Shown: positions 1-8,041 of the stretch, in pieces
Numbering within the stretch: the first letter of the stretch is position 1
Layout: every line of letters starts with the position of its first letter
Origin: an uncultured Christensenellaceae bacterium
Lineage (GTDB): Bacteria; Bacillota; Clostridia; Christensenellales; UBA3700
Assembly (NCBI GenBank): GCA_944380295.1
Contig: CALWHE010000003.1
Location: 32,057-96,056, forward strand
Direction: 5' to 3'
DNA length: 64,000 nt
The notes under the pieces: model-generated
Told to the model about the DNA's origin: nothing
Seen by the model: only the letters and a program-made list of their open reading frames with translations
Databases searched by the model: none
Made by a program: the position numbers and the translations under genes

Positions 1-2
1 GC

Positions 3-581
3 ACTGCCACCGTCACGCTGGGCACGGGCGCCATCGTCATCGGCTTAGCGGCGGTCATCATCGGAGAAACGCTCATCCCGTCCAAGCGCAGTTTTGCCGT
101 TTCGCTCCTGTCCGTGATAATAGGCAGCGTTATTTACTTTATCATCTATCAGTTCGTCATCCTGGCGGGACTGCCTTCCGACTATATCAAACTGATAACG
201 GCGATCATCATCGTGCTGGCGCTCTGCCTGCCCATGATAAAGACCTTCTTTATCAAGATAGGCAAAAAGGCGGATACTTATCTGCGCGGCAAATACGCGG
301 GATATAACGCCTATGCGATGAGGCGCGACGAAAAAGCCGCCGCGCGCAAGGAAGAGAAAAAGCAAAAGGCGATCGCGGAGATCAAGGCTTTGCAGCTCAT
401 GTTGCATGAAGGCGCTGCTCTCACGCCTTTCAAGCGCGCTTTGACAGAGCGCAGGCTGGCGCGCAAAAAAGAGAAATTCGAGATGAAGGAAGGCGTGAAG
501 GCGCTCGCCGTGTTCGACGTCATAGACAAAGAAACGGAAGAGGCGGCAGAGGGCGTCGAAGGAGGGCAGGACAATGCTTAA
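3..581 (+). CDS. ABC transporter permease, C-terminal part (cut by window start)
   Basis: The frame is open from the first bases and ends with TAA at 579-581, so the N-terminus lies outside the window. Three hydrophobic segments are visible (around TVTLGTGAIVIGLAAVIIGE, FAVSLLSVIIGSVIYFIIYQ and LITAIIIVLALCLP), then a charged tail of about 100 residues rich in Lys, Arg and Glu. The membrane part resembles the TrpX/Y/Z-type permeases (COG4120) that work with an ABC_sub_bind lipoprotein and a COG1101 ATPase; the next gene is that ATPase and overlaps this one by 8 bases. The long basic/acidic cytoplasmic tail is more than the family normally has. Substrate is unknown; a tryptophan or other aromatic amino-acid role is only the family default. 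Confidence 0.8.
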   Translation, partial: TATVTLGTGAIVIGLAAVIIGETLIPSKRSFAVSLLSVIIGSVIYFIIYQFVILAGLPSDYIKLITAIIIVLALCLPMIKTFFIKIGKKADTYLRGKYAGYNAYAMRRDEKAAARKEEKKQKAIAEIKALQLMLHEGAALTPFKRALTERRLARKKEKFEMKEGVKALAVFDVIDKETEEAAEGVEGGQDNA

Positions 582-1371
582 ACTGGAAAACGTCGTCAAG
601 ATCTTCAACATCGGCACCATCAATGAGAAAAAGGCGTTGCAGGGCGTGAGCATCACCATAGAAGACGGCGACTTTATCACCGTCATCGGCGGCAACGGCG
701 CGGGCAAATCCACCATGCTCAACCTGATCGCGGGCGTGTTCCCGCCGGAAGAGGGCAAAATTTACCTGGGCGAGAAAGACGTGACCGCGCTGCCCGAATA
801 CAAGCGCGCCAAGTTTTTGGGCAGGGTGTTCCAAGACCCCATGATGGGCACCGCCGCCAACATGCAGATACAGGAAAATCTGGCGTTGGCGTATCGCCGC
901 GGCAAGCTGCGCGGACTGAGCAACGCGGTGAGCAAAAAGGAAAAGGCGATGTTCAAAGAAAAGCTCGCCATTTTGGGCTTGGGGCTTGAAGACAGAATGA
1001 CCACCAAAGTGGGGCTTTTGTCGGGCGGACAGCGTCAGGCGCTGACCTTGCTGATGGCAACGCTCAAACGTCCGGAGCTTTTATTGCTGGACGAACACAC
1101 CGCCGCGCTCGACCCCAAAACGGCGGAAAAGGTGCTCAAAGTCACGGAAGAGCTTACTTCGCGCGACAATCTCACCACCCTGATGGTCACGCACAATATG
1201 AAAGACGCGATCCGCCTGGGCAACAGGCTGATCATGATGCACGCCGGCAGGATAATCTATGACGTGCGCGGCGAGGAAAAGAAAAACCTCACGGTCGCCG
1301 ACCTTTTGAAGAAGTTCGACGAGGTGTCCGACGGCGACTTTGCCAACGACAGAATGCTGCTGGCAAAATAA
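574..1371 (+). CDS. ABC transporter ATP-binding protein (COG1101 type)
   Basis: A 265-residue ATPase subunit of the transporter begun by the preceding permease, with which it overlaps by 8 bases (translational coupling likely). Walker A is GGNGAGKST near residue 40, the signature is LSGGQRQ near 150, Walker B is LLLLDEHTAALDP near 170, and the switch His is in MVTHNM. The sequence fits the ATPases paired with TrpY-like permeases. A strong hairpin plus T-run starts 15 bases after the stop and should end the operon. Assignment to the ABC ATPase family is certain; the transported compound is not known. Confidence 0.93.
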   Translation: MLKLENVVKIFNIGTINEKKALQGVSITIEDGDFITVIGGNGAGKSTMLNLIAGVFPPEEGKIYLGEKDVTALPEYKRAKFLGRVFQDPMMGTAANMQIQENLALAYRRGKLRGLSNAVSKKEKAMFKEKLAILGLGLEDRMTTKVGLLSGGQRQALTLLMATLKRPELLLLDEHTAALDPKTAEKVLKVTEELTSRDNLTTLMVTHNMKDAIRLGNRLIMMHAGRIIYDVRGEEKKNLTVADLLKKFDEVSDGDFANDRMLLAK

Positions 1372-1386
1372 CAAAGAAAAGGGAGG

Positions 1387-1410
1387 GCGCCGCGGCAGCG
1401 GCGCTTTTTG
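1387..1410 (+). terminator. Rho-independent terminator after the ABC operon
   Basis: GCGCCGC-ggca-GCGGCGC stem followed by TTTTTG. It abuts the ATG of the GNAT gene at 1414, leaving no room for a Shine-Dalgarno site after the hairpin. Confidence 0.8.
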
Positions 1411-1413
1411 CTT

Positions 1414-1923
1414 ATGATAACGTTTGAAGAGATAAAGACAAAAGAGCAATGCGAGGACTTGAAAGCCCTTGCCACGGAGATAAGTTTGGAGCACTTCACG
1501 CCCATCACGGGCGCGGGGCAGGTCTATTACATGATGGACAAGTTCCTCTCACCCGAGGTGGTGATGCGCGAGATAAGCGAAAATTACGAGTTTGCCTTTG
1601 TCCTCTATAACGGCGTGCGCGCGGGCTATTACGCGATCGCCTTTGAGGGCGAAGCGCTGTTTTTGAGCAAGCTCTATGTGCACAAGTCTTTCCGCGGACG
1701 GGGACTGGGGCGCGCTATGTTTGAAAGGATAGTCAAAAAGGCGCGCGCCGCCGGCTGCAATTATATCTACCTCACCGTGAATAAGCACAACTCCTCTTCC
1801 GTTGCCGTTTATAAAAAGTGGGGCTTTTATGTCCATGAAGAGGCGCAAACGGACATCGGCGGCGGATATGTGATGGATGACTATATTATGAGAATGTCCT
1901 GCGCCGCCGAACAAAATCAATAA
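1414..1923 (+). CDS. GNAT family N-acetyltransferase with a repeat-derived C-terminus
   Basis: A 169-residue GNAT. Motif A is visible as LYVHKSFRGRGLGRAMF (R-x-x-G-x-G acetyl-CoA loop) and motif B as the LTVNKHNSSSVAVYKKWGF segment, the usual end of the fold. The ATG at 1414 is preferred over an in-frame TTG at 1408, which lies in the terminator U-tract. The last nine residues (MSCAAEQNQ) and the stop are encoded by the first hairpin of a dispersed repeat array, the same tail that ends three other genes in this window. No substrate can be predicted. The start region has no Shine-Dalgarno site, so translation may rely on read-through transcripts. Confidence 0.88.
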   Translation: MITFEEIKTKEQCEDLKALATEISLEHFTPITGAGQVYYMMDKFLSPEVVMREISENYEFAFVLYNGVRAGYYAIAFEGEALFLSKLYVHKSFRGRGLGRAMFERIVKKARAAGCNYIYLTVNKHNSSSVAVYKKWGFYVHEEAQTDIGGGYVMDDYIMRMSCAAEQNQ

Positions 1924-2175
1924 GCGAAAGCTATGTTCGGCGGCTCCGGACGTGAAATTTTTGCGCAGATATAAGTGAGCGGCAAGCGAACATATCTGCT
2001 GCGCAAAAGTGAAATGTTTTTGCCAACGAGTTGGCAAAAACGTGAAATGTGCCCTCAAACCGCAAGCGACGAGAGGGCACGTGAAATGTCCGCTCATCCA
2101 GCCTCGCAAAGCGAGGCGCATCGCGGACGTGGCGGTTGCCTGCGGCGCTATTCGATCAGTAACTGCTTGCGGCGC
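1894..2175 (+). repeat. GTGAAAT hairpin array, copy 1
   Basis: Begins at ATGTCCTGCG inside the GNAT gene. Hairpin 1 has 11-bp arms (1903-1913 with 1934-1944, GCCGCCGAACA) and the GNAT stop codon in its loop. Then follow, each separated by GTGAAATT or GTGAAATG: hairpin 2 (TTTTGCGCAGATATA paired with TATCTGCTGCGCAAAA), hairpin 3 (TTTTTGCCAACGAGTTGGCA and on), hairpin 4 (TGCCCTC paired with GAGGGCA) and hairpin 5 (TCCGC...GCGGA enclosing CCTCGC...GCGAGG). It ends with GTGGCGGTTGCCTGCGGCGC. Confidence 0.93.
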
Positions 2176-2240
2176 TCCCCCCCTTATAGACGTCTGTTCG
2201 GCATAATTGTCATCATAAACAAACACATAAGATAAGCCAA

Positions 2241-2445
2241 CCGCGCAAAAGTGAAATGTTTTTGCCTCACAAGGCAAAAACGTGAAATGTGCCCTCAAAG
2301 CAGCGTGACGCTGCACCCCGTTCATATGTGACCGCAATGTGAAGAACTTGCACGCTCACAGAGAGGGCACGTGAAATGTCCGCTCATACTGCCGTGCATA
2401 GCACGGCGCATCGCGGACGTGGCGGCTGCCTGCGGCGCTATTCGA
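2241..2445 (+). repeat. GTGAAAT hairpin array, copy 2 (5'-truncated, with nested palindrome)
   Basis: Starts within hairpin 2 (CGCGCAAAA). Hairpin 3 is TTTTTGCCTCACAAGGCAAA-type. The loop of hairpin 4, normally 14 nt, is 64 nt here (2297-2360) and begins with GCAGCGTGACGCTGCACCCC, the REP-like palindrome found elsewhere in the window. Hairpin 5 has a new inner stem, GCCGTGC...GCACGGC. The 5' part and hairpin 1 are missing. Confidence 0.9.
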
Positions 2446-2480
2446 TCAATAACTGCTGGCGGCGCTGTTTGCTTCGGCAG

Positions 2481-2831
2481 TTATCTGCCGGATAAATCGG
2501 CTTTTGCCGTGTTGATCGATTTGATCAAAATGCTTCGGATACTGCCGCATTCTTTTATCAACGCGGATACTTCCTGCATGTCCGGATAACCGGCGGATAA
2601 GATGAGATCCAGCCAATATTCGCTTTCATGGCACTCTTTGAGCGCTATCTGCAATTTGTTGACAAAATCGCTTTTACTGGCGGCATAATTCGCTTCGTGG
2701 ATATTGGCACCGATAGACGTGGCGCTCCTCACGAGTTGTTTTGCCAAAATATATTGTATGCCGTCTTTTTTCAGCTTGTCGCAAGTCTGCAAAATATGCA
2801 AAGAAAAAGTTTTAGACCTTTCTTCCAGCAT
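2481..2831 (-). CDS. Four-helix bundle protein (23S rRNA IVS / Avd-like family)
   Basis: A 116-residue, mostly helical protein. The pattern LAKQLVRSATSIGANIHEA then FVNKLQIALKECHESEYWLDL is typical of the TIGR02436 four-helix bundle family, whose members are encoded in 23S rRNA intervening sequences, stand alone, or serve as accessory variability determinants (Avd) beside diversity-generating reverse transcriptases. No reverse transcriptase or rRNA gene is present here. GAGGAG lies just upstream of the ATG. The gene sits alone between a forward array (ending 2445) and a reversed array (starting about 2890), so both arrays point towards it. Its role is unknown; a nucleic-acid-binding role linked to the arrays is a guess. 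Confidence 0.87.
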   Translation of the reverse strand: MLEERSKTFSLHILQTCDKLKKDGIQYILAKQLVRSATSIGANIHEANYAASKSDFVNKLQIALKECHESEYWLDLILSAGYPDMQEVSALIKECGSIRSILIKSINTAKADLSGR

Positions 2832-2889
2832 GGTTTTCTCCTCATCATATATCCATTGCGGCGCACCGTCCGCTTAATAAAAAGCGATG

Positions 2890-3247
2890 TTGCCGCGCTT
2901 TTATCCCACTTTATCCAATGTGCCCACAGCACCGCCACGCACGACGAGTGCGCAGCTGTATAGTCTTTCTGTCGCTCTTGCCATGTTTTATCGCATTTTA
3001 TTTAATGTGCCCACAGCACCGCCACGCACGACGAGCGCGGAGCTGTATCGTCGTGCATTTCACGTGCCCTCTCGTCGCTTTGCGGTTTGAGGGCACATTT
3101 CACGTTTTGCCTTGCAGGCAAAACATTTCACTTTTGCGCGGAAGATATGCTCGCATATTGCTCGCTCTTATCCGCGCAAAAATTTCACGTCCGTAGCAAG
3201 GGCAAACAATTTCGCTTAATGTTCATTGTGCCCTTGCGCAGGACAAT
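2890..3247 (-). repeat. GTGAAAT hairpin array, copy 3 (reversed, with doubled tail module)
   Basis: Read on the minus strand it starts one base after the stop codon of the amino-acid ABC ATPase (ATTGTCCTGCG, the counterpart of ATGTCCTGCG in other copies). Hairpin 1 has different arms (AAGGGCA with TGCCCTT), and hairpins 2-4 follow with GTGAAAT linkers. The tail, from about 3062 down to 2900, is a module with TGTGGGCACATT and CAGCTCCGCGCTCGTCGTGC that occurs twice in tandem, diverged. A single copy of this module ends array copy 5 at 19240-19335. Confidence 0.88.
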
Positions 3248-3248
3248 C

Positions 3249-4316
3249 TTAAAGCACCTTCGATAAAAATTCTTTGAGCCTTGCGTCCTTGGGCGCGCCG
3301 AAGAGTTCGGCGGGCGGGGCGTCTTCTTTGATCACGCCTTCGTCGATAAAGAGCACGCGCGTTGCCACTTCGCGGGCAAAGCCTATCTCGTGCGTGACTA
3401 TCACCATGGTCATGCCGCCTTCCGCCAGTTCCTTGATGACTTCCAAAACCTCGCCCACCATTTCCGGGTCGAGCGCGGAAGTGGGTTCGTCAAAGAGCAT
3501 GACGCGCGGATACATTGCCAGGGCGCGCACAATGGCTATGCGCTGTTTTTGTCCGCCCGAGAGGGTGGAAGGGTAAGCGGCTGCTTTATCCGAAAGTCCT
3601 ATCCTTTCCAAAAGCGCCATGGCGTTATCCAGCGCCTTTTTGCGTATTTCCGCCTTGGACGGGTAAGAGGGGATCTCTTCCGTGCAATTTTTGTCGAACA
3701 CTTTGCGCAATTTGAGGAAAAACGCCTTTCTGCGCAGTTTTTTCATGTCCGCAATGCCCGTTTTGACGGGCGCCAGCATGATGTTTTCCACCACGGTGAG
3801 ATTGTTGAACAGGTTGAAGTGCTGGAAGACCATGCCCATGCTGCGGCGGTGCAGATTGATGGAAGAGTGCTTGGGATCGAGCGGCGCGCCGTCAAAGACG
3901 ATCGTGCCGGAAGTGGGCGTTTCCATCATGTTCAAACAGCGCAGCAGGGTGGACTTACCGCTGCCGGAAGGTCCGATTATCACCACTTTTTCGCCCTTTT
4001 TCACCTGCGTGGTAACGCCGCGCAGCACCTCGTTTTTGCCAAAACTTTTGTGCAGGTCGGTTATGCTTATCAAAACATCGTCGTCGCAGTCGGGCAGAAC
4101 CGCCTCTTTGTCATTTTCGGGAACTTCCTGCCCGTTGTCGTTCTCGGCTTCGGTGCTCTCCTGCGCTTCTTCCGCGCCGCTCTCCTCCGCCTCCTCAATG
4201 AGGTCGGCGTTGTTTTCCGCGGCGGCGTCTTGCACGGCGTCGGCGCTGTCTATTATGTTTTCAAAAACGTCGGCTTGTTCGCCTGCCGGCATTTTCGCTT
4301 CGTCTTTTTCCATCAC
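3249..4316 (-). CDS. Polar amino-acid ABC transporter ATP-binding protein with acidic N-terminal extension
   Basis: A 355-residue GlnQ/HisP-type ATPase, about 110 longer than usual. Residues 1-80 are an Asp/Glu/Ala-rich low-complexity extension. The ATPase core starts near [14 protein letters not shown]; Walker A is GPSGSGKST, the signature [16 protein letters not shown], Walker [14 protein letters not shown], and the H-loop VTHEIGFA. Between the Q-loop region (LAPVKTG) and the signature there is an extra basic stretch of roughly 35 residues ([16 protein letters not shown] and on). It ends an operon with the permease, overlapping it by 4 bases (ATGA type), and probably couples ATP hydrolysis to import at the membrane. 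The exact amino acid is not determinable. Confidence 0.93.
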   Translation of the reverse strand: MMEKDEAKMPAGEQADVFENIIDSADAVQDAAAENNADLIEEAEESGAEEAQESTEAENDNGQEVPENDKEAVLPDCDDDVLISITDLHKSFGKNEVLRGVTTQVKKGEKVVIIGPSGSGKSTLLRCLNMMETPTSGTIVFDGAPLDPKHSSINLHRRSMGMVFQHFNLFNNLTVVENIMLAPVKTGIADMKKLRRKAFFLKLRKVFDKNCTEEIPSYPSKAEIRKKALDNAMALLERIGLSDKAAAYPSTLSGGQKQRIAIVRALAMYPRVMLFDEPTSALDPEMVGEVLEVIKELAEGGMTMVIVTHEIGFAREVATRVLFIDEGVIKEDAPPAELFGAPKDARLKEFLSKVL

Positions 4317-5128
4317 GCTGCCTCCTTGCGTTTGCTCACGGCTTTTTCGTAAGCGCTGTTTATGCGCGCCAGTTTGCGCTCCGTTTTCGCCTTTACTTTG
4401 GCTATCTTTTTATCCGAAATATGTTGTTCGCTCTCGCGCAGCTTTTTCTCTATCAGGCGCAGGAAAAAGGTGAGGATATAAACGATCGCCAGATAAAACA
4501 GCGCCGCCACCAGCATGGGCACCAAATAAGTTGCCATATTGTTGCCGCTGCCGATGAGCTTTGCCGCGTTGGTCAGATCGATGATGCTTATCATGCTGAC
4601 GATGGAAGTTTCCTTGATCAGGGCGATCAGCTCGTTGCCGATGGCGGGGATCACGTTTTTGACCGCCTGCGGCAGCACCACGCTCGCCATGGTGGTGGAG
4701 CCGGAAAGCCCCAGAGAGCGCCCCGCTTCCGTCTGACCGGGATCCACCGATTGTATGCCGGCGCGCAGATTTTCCGCCACATAGGCGCCCGAATTGATGC
4801 CAAAGGTCAGAATGGCGGTGATCACGATGGGGAAATTTCTGATAGCCAAAATCACAAACGCCATGATAAAAAGTTGCAGCGCCACCGGCGTGCCGCGGAT
4901 AACGCCCACATAAATGTTGCAGATGACTTCCGGTATGCGCAGCTTTTTATTGTTGACCGCGGCAATTTTGATTATCGCCACGATCACGCCCAGCACCAAG
5001 CCCAAAACGGCGGCGCCCACGGAAATTATCAGCGTGTTTTGCAGTCCCGTCAACAAAAAATCGTTGTATTCGGAAAACACTCTGCCTATGTCGGAAAAGA
5101 ATTTTTCAAATGCGGAAGGTCCTTCCAT
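4313..5128 (-). CDS. Polar amino-acid ABC transporter permease
   Basis: A 271-residue inner-membrane subunit of the HisM/GlnP family. It has N-terminal hydrophobic segments from about residue 25 ([20 protein letters not shown]), the family's [10 protein letters not shown] stretch, and the EAA-loop region [20 protein letters not shown], which contacts the ATPase. The C-terminal 50 residues are an unusually Lys-rich cytoplasmic tail ([20 protein letters not shown] and on); the acidic N-terminal extension of the partner ATPase might bind this tail, which is inference. It lies between the binding protein (82-base gap) and the ATPase (4-base overlap). Confidence 0.94.
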   Translation of the reverse strand: MEGPSAFEKFFSDIGRVFSEYNDFLLTGLQNTLIISVGAAVLGLVLGVIVAIIKIAAVNNKKLRIPEVICNIYVGVIRGTPVALQLFIMAFVILAIRNFPIVITAILTFGINSGAYVAENLRAGIQSVDPGQTEAGRSLGLSGSTTMASVVLPQAVKNVIPAIGNELIALIKETSIVSMISIIDLTNAAKLIGSGNNMATYLVPMLVAALFYLAIVYILTFFLRLIEKKLRESEQHISDKKIAKVKAKTERKLARINSAYEKAVSKRKEAA

Positions 5129-5210
5129 TGCAGTGCCCTCACGATAAAATTCGGCAGGGATAAAAATTACCCCTGCCGCAGGTGTTCAGCGTTTTAATGC
5201 AAAAGCGCCG

Positions 5211-6077
5211 TTACGCATCAAGTCCGAAGTGCTTGGCAACCAGCCTGTCTATGCCGTTGTCGCCGCTTTCGTCCACGTCTTTGATAAGCTCGTCAAGCAC
5301 GGAGTTGATGGCTTCCAAAAGCTCGGTTTGACCGGGAGTTACGCAGATGGCATACTCTTCTTCCGTGGCAACGGGTTCGCTGTCCGCGGTTCCGTCATAG
5401 TAGAGCGGCGCGCACTTGATATTGCTGTTCGCGTTCACATAATAGAGCGCGGGCAGCTGGTCGATGACCACCACGTCGGCAGTTTCGCTGCCGCTGGTCA
5501 TGGCGGTGATGGCAACGGTCACGTCGTCAAAGGGATTGCATTTGGCGCCCGTGTCTTTCAGCACGCCGGCAAAACCGTCGCCGCTGATCTCGCCGTCCAC
5601 ATAGATGTGTCCGGTGGTGTCGCGTTGCACGCCCACCTGCTTGCCGGCAAGCTGCGACCAGAAGATGACTTCCTGTCCGTCTACCGTGGAAGTGGTGATG
5701 CCGCTGTTATCCGTGTAGACCACATATTGCACGGAAGTGTAATAAGGCGTGGAAAAGTCCACCTGCGCCTTGCGCTCTTCCGTGATGGTGATGCCGGCGG
5801 CGCCCACGTCGCACAGGGAACCGCTGTGCACGTTGGGTATGATAACGTCAAAATCCACGTTTTCGAATTTGACGTCGCGTCCCAGCTTTTCGCCCACCAT
5901 GTTCATGATGTCAATGTCCACTCCGGCAATGGTGTCGGCGTCGGCAAAGTATTCAAAAGGCGCAAAATATGCGTTGGTATAGACCACAATGGTGTCGTCC
6001 GCGCAAGCCGCCACGCCCACAAAGGCGCAGACCGCTATCAGCACGACGGCAAGGATCAGAATAAGCTTCTTTTTCAT
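5211..6077 (-). CDS. Amino-acid ABC transporter substrate-binding lipoprotein
   Basis: A 288-residue extracellular binding protein (SBP_bac_3 type). The N-terminus is a lipoprotein signal with lipobox VAAC near residue 25. Family marks are FAPFEYFADADTIAGVDIDI (ligand-pocket region) and AAGITITEERKAQVDFSTPY, the typical segment before the hinge. It is first in a three-gene minus-strand operon with permease and ATPase. A rather long insert (residues about 110-170) lies in the second lobe. Ligand specificity is not predictable; a cationic or polar amino acid is the family default. The start is supported by AAGGAG nine bases upstream. Confidence 0.94.
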   Translation of the reverse strand: MKKKLILILAVVLIAVCAFVGVAACADDTIVVYTNAYFAPFEYFADADTIAGVDIDIMNMVGEKLGRDVKFENVDFDVIIPNVHSGSLCDVGAAGITITEERKAQVDFSTPYYTSVQYVVYTDNSGITTSTVDGQEVIFWSQLAGKQVGVQRDTTGHIYVDGEISGDGFAGVLKDTGAKCNPFDDVTVAITAMTSGSETADVVVIDQLPALYYVNANSNIKCAPLYYDGTADSEPVATEEEYAICVTPGQTELLEAINSVLDELIKDVDESGDNGIDRLVAKHFGLDA

Positions 6078-6124
6078 TTTTATCTCCTTGTTTTCAGGAA
6101 AGTCCTCTTTCCTTACAGGCGTAT

Positions 6125-6153
6125 ATTATACCACGTCCCGCGCGCCTTGGCAA
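6125..6153 (-). promoter_or_regulatory. Sigma-A promoter for the amino-acid ABC operon
   Basis: On the minus strand: TTGCCA (6153-6148), 17-base spacer, TATAAT (6130-6125), about 48 bases upstream of the binding-protein ATG. No riboswitch fold was recognised in the leader. Confidence 0.82.
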
Positions 6154-6338
6154 TAAAATGTAAAAATTTTGCGAAATTTGCATAAATGAATAAATATGCA
6201 AAACAAATCGTTGATATTCCGATTGAAAAAATAACGATTTGTTAAATACGGCGGAAAAAGATAACAAAAAAGCCCCCGGCTTTTGCACGGCGGTGCGGGG
6301 CGACGGGGGATCGAGGTCGGCGGGAGCGCGCTTTTGCG

Positions 6339-6546
6339 GCGCAGCTTTTTGTCCTGCGTGCGCGGCTTGGGGAGTTCAGACGATGTTTTCCGCGCTCTCT
6401 TCGCGCTTTTTCAGGATCTTGCTGTCACTCAGGGAAAGGCGGTCGTGCCGATGACGGCGCAGCTTTTTGTCTTGCGCACGTGGCTTGGGAAGTTCAAACG
6501 ATGTTTTCCGCGCTCTCTTCGCGCTTTTTCAGGATCTTGCCTATCA
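6339..6546 (-). repeat. Tandem duplication of the MATE gene 3' end
   Basis: A segment of about 90 bp (6457-6546) that includes the last codons of the MATE gene recurs 118 bp downstream on the minus strand (6339-6428) with about eight differences. The downstream copy still encodes KILKKREESAENIV and a stop. The rest of the 6154-6493 interval shows no gene. Confidence 0.88.
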
Positions 6547-7864
6547 CGCAGGAGAAAGTGACCGTGCTGATGATCGCGCTGGCGATGTCCGCCGCCGGCT
6601 CCGCGTAAAACACCGCGCTCACGCCGAAGAGGGCGGGCAGGGCAAAGGTGAGCGAGAGCAGCAGCACCAATTTGCGGGTGATGGAGAGGGTGAAGGCGAA
6701 TTTGGGCTGCCCCAGTCCCGTCAGCCCGTCCACAAAGGCGTATTGCAGGGCGAGGGGAATGATGCCTATCATATATTTGCGAATGCCGCTGATGCTGTTT
6801 TGCGTGATGAGCGCGTCGCTCGTGAAGAGGGAAACAAAGGGCTTGGCGATCGCCCAGGAGAGGGCGAACATGAGGGTGGTGAAGCACAGACACATCAGCA
6901 CTATCGTCTTTTCCGCCTTTTTTATGAGCGCGGTGTTGCGCGCGCCGTAATTGAACGCCAGCACCGGCTGTGTGCCCGTGGTTATGCCCAGCATGGGCAT
7001 GGTGATGAGGGAGAGGAACGCCTGCACCACGGTAGCCACCGTCACCCACATGTCGCCGTCCGCGCCGCCGTGCTTTTGCAAAACGGCGTTGAGGACGATG
7101 ATTATTATGCTGTCCGTGGCGGCTATGAAAAAGGGCGAAAGTCCCATTTTGACTATCTTTATCATGGTCTTGCCGCTGTATCCGCCAAAGGAGAGGCGCA
7201 CCTTGGTCTTGGGCAGCAGCAGAAAGACGATCACAAACAGCGCGGAAAGTCCCTGGGAGAGCACTGTCGCCGCCGCCGCGCCCGTCACGCCCATGTCCAA
7301 TGTGAAGATGAAGAGCGGGTCCAAGGCGATGTTCGCCACCGCGCCTATGCAGGTGGTCGCCATGGCTGTGCCCGCGTAACCTTGCGCGGTGATGAACTGG
7401 TTCAAGCCGGCGGAGAGCACGGCGAACACGCAGCCGCTTGCATAGACCAGCATATATTCTTCTGCAAAGGGATAAGTGTTTTCGCTGGCGCCAAAGGTCA
7501 TGAGCAGCGGTTTGAGCAGGGGCAGGATCACCGCCGTGAGCGCGGCGGAGATGATGAGCAGCATCAAAAGGGCGTTGGAGAGGATCTTGCGCGCGTTGTC
7601 CGCTCTGCCTTCTCCCATGCACATGGCAAACAGCGGCGCGCCGCCTATGCCCACCAGAGAGGCAAAGGAAGTTATTAAAGTGGTCACGGGCGCGCACACG
7701 CCCACGCCCGCCAGCGCCAAATCGCCCACCTGCGCCATGTTACCCACAAAGATCCTGTCCACTATAGAATAGAGCACGTTGATCAGCTGTGCCAGCATGG
7801 CGGGCACGGCAAGGCGCAGACAGGTGCGCAGCACTTTGGGGGAGGAGAGGTCTATTCCTTTCAT
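6494..7864 (-). CDS. MATE family efflux transporter
   Basis: A 456-residue polytopic membrane protein of the DinF/NorM superfamily with about 12 hydrophobic segments. Typical early sequence is LAVPAMLAQLINVLYSIVDR followed by IFVGNM, and the repeat in the second half reads MPMLGITTGTQPVLAFNYGA. It would export cationic drugs or metabolites using a Na+ or H+ gradient. The ATG at 7864 (MKGIDLSSP) is preferred; an in-frame TTG at 7909 would add 15 residues with no ribosome site. The gene stands alone. Its 3' end is duplicated in tandem downstream (6339-6428), so an older form of the gene may have been longer or the region recombined. Confidence 0.93.
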   Translation of the reverse strand: MKGIDLSSPKVLRTCLRLAVPAMLAQLINVLYSIVDRIFVGNMAQVGDLALAGVGVCAPVTTLITSFASLVGIGGAPLFAMCMGEGRADNARKILSNALLMLLIISAALTAVILPLLKPLLMTFGASENTYPFAEEYMLVYASGCVFAVLSAGLNQFITAQGYAGTAMATTCIGAVANIALDPLFIFTLDMGVTGAAAATVLSQGLSALFVIVFLLLPKTKVRLSFGGYSGKTMIKIVKMGLSPFFIAATDSIIIIVLNAVLQKHGGADGDMWVTVATVVQAFLSLITMPMLGITTGTQPVLAFNYGARNTALIKKAEKTIVLMCLCFTTLMFALSWAIAKPFVSLFTSDALITQNSISGIRKYMIGIIPLALQYAFVDGLTGLGQPKFAFTLSITRKLVLLLSLTFALPALFGVSAVFYAEPAADIASAIISTVTFSCVIGKILKKREESAENIV

Positions 7865-8041
7865 AAGCCGAATAAGATGATATGCCCGTTTGCGCGAAAA
7901 GTCAATCAAAGCAAAGAGGAAATATAAAAATAAAGCGGCATTTTATGCGGCATTGTAAAAAGAGCGTATAGCATGCCGCCGCGCTATTGCCAAAAGCGCT
8001 TTTATGTGTTACCATAGCCTTGGGAAAAAGTGAGGGAAAAG

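Noticed and set aside
1894..2445. CRISPR array suggested by regularly placed GTGAAAT motifs.
   Set aside because: The linker is only 7-8 bases, the intervals are self-complementary and recur between loci, and no cas gene is present.
1975..3196. Short open frames across the arrays (for example 1975-2235, 2918-3196, 45865-46092).
   Set aside because: They are translations of the hairpin repeats, the same peptides recur in several arrays, and none has a ribosome site.
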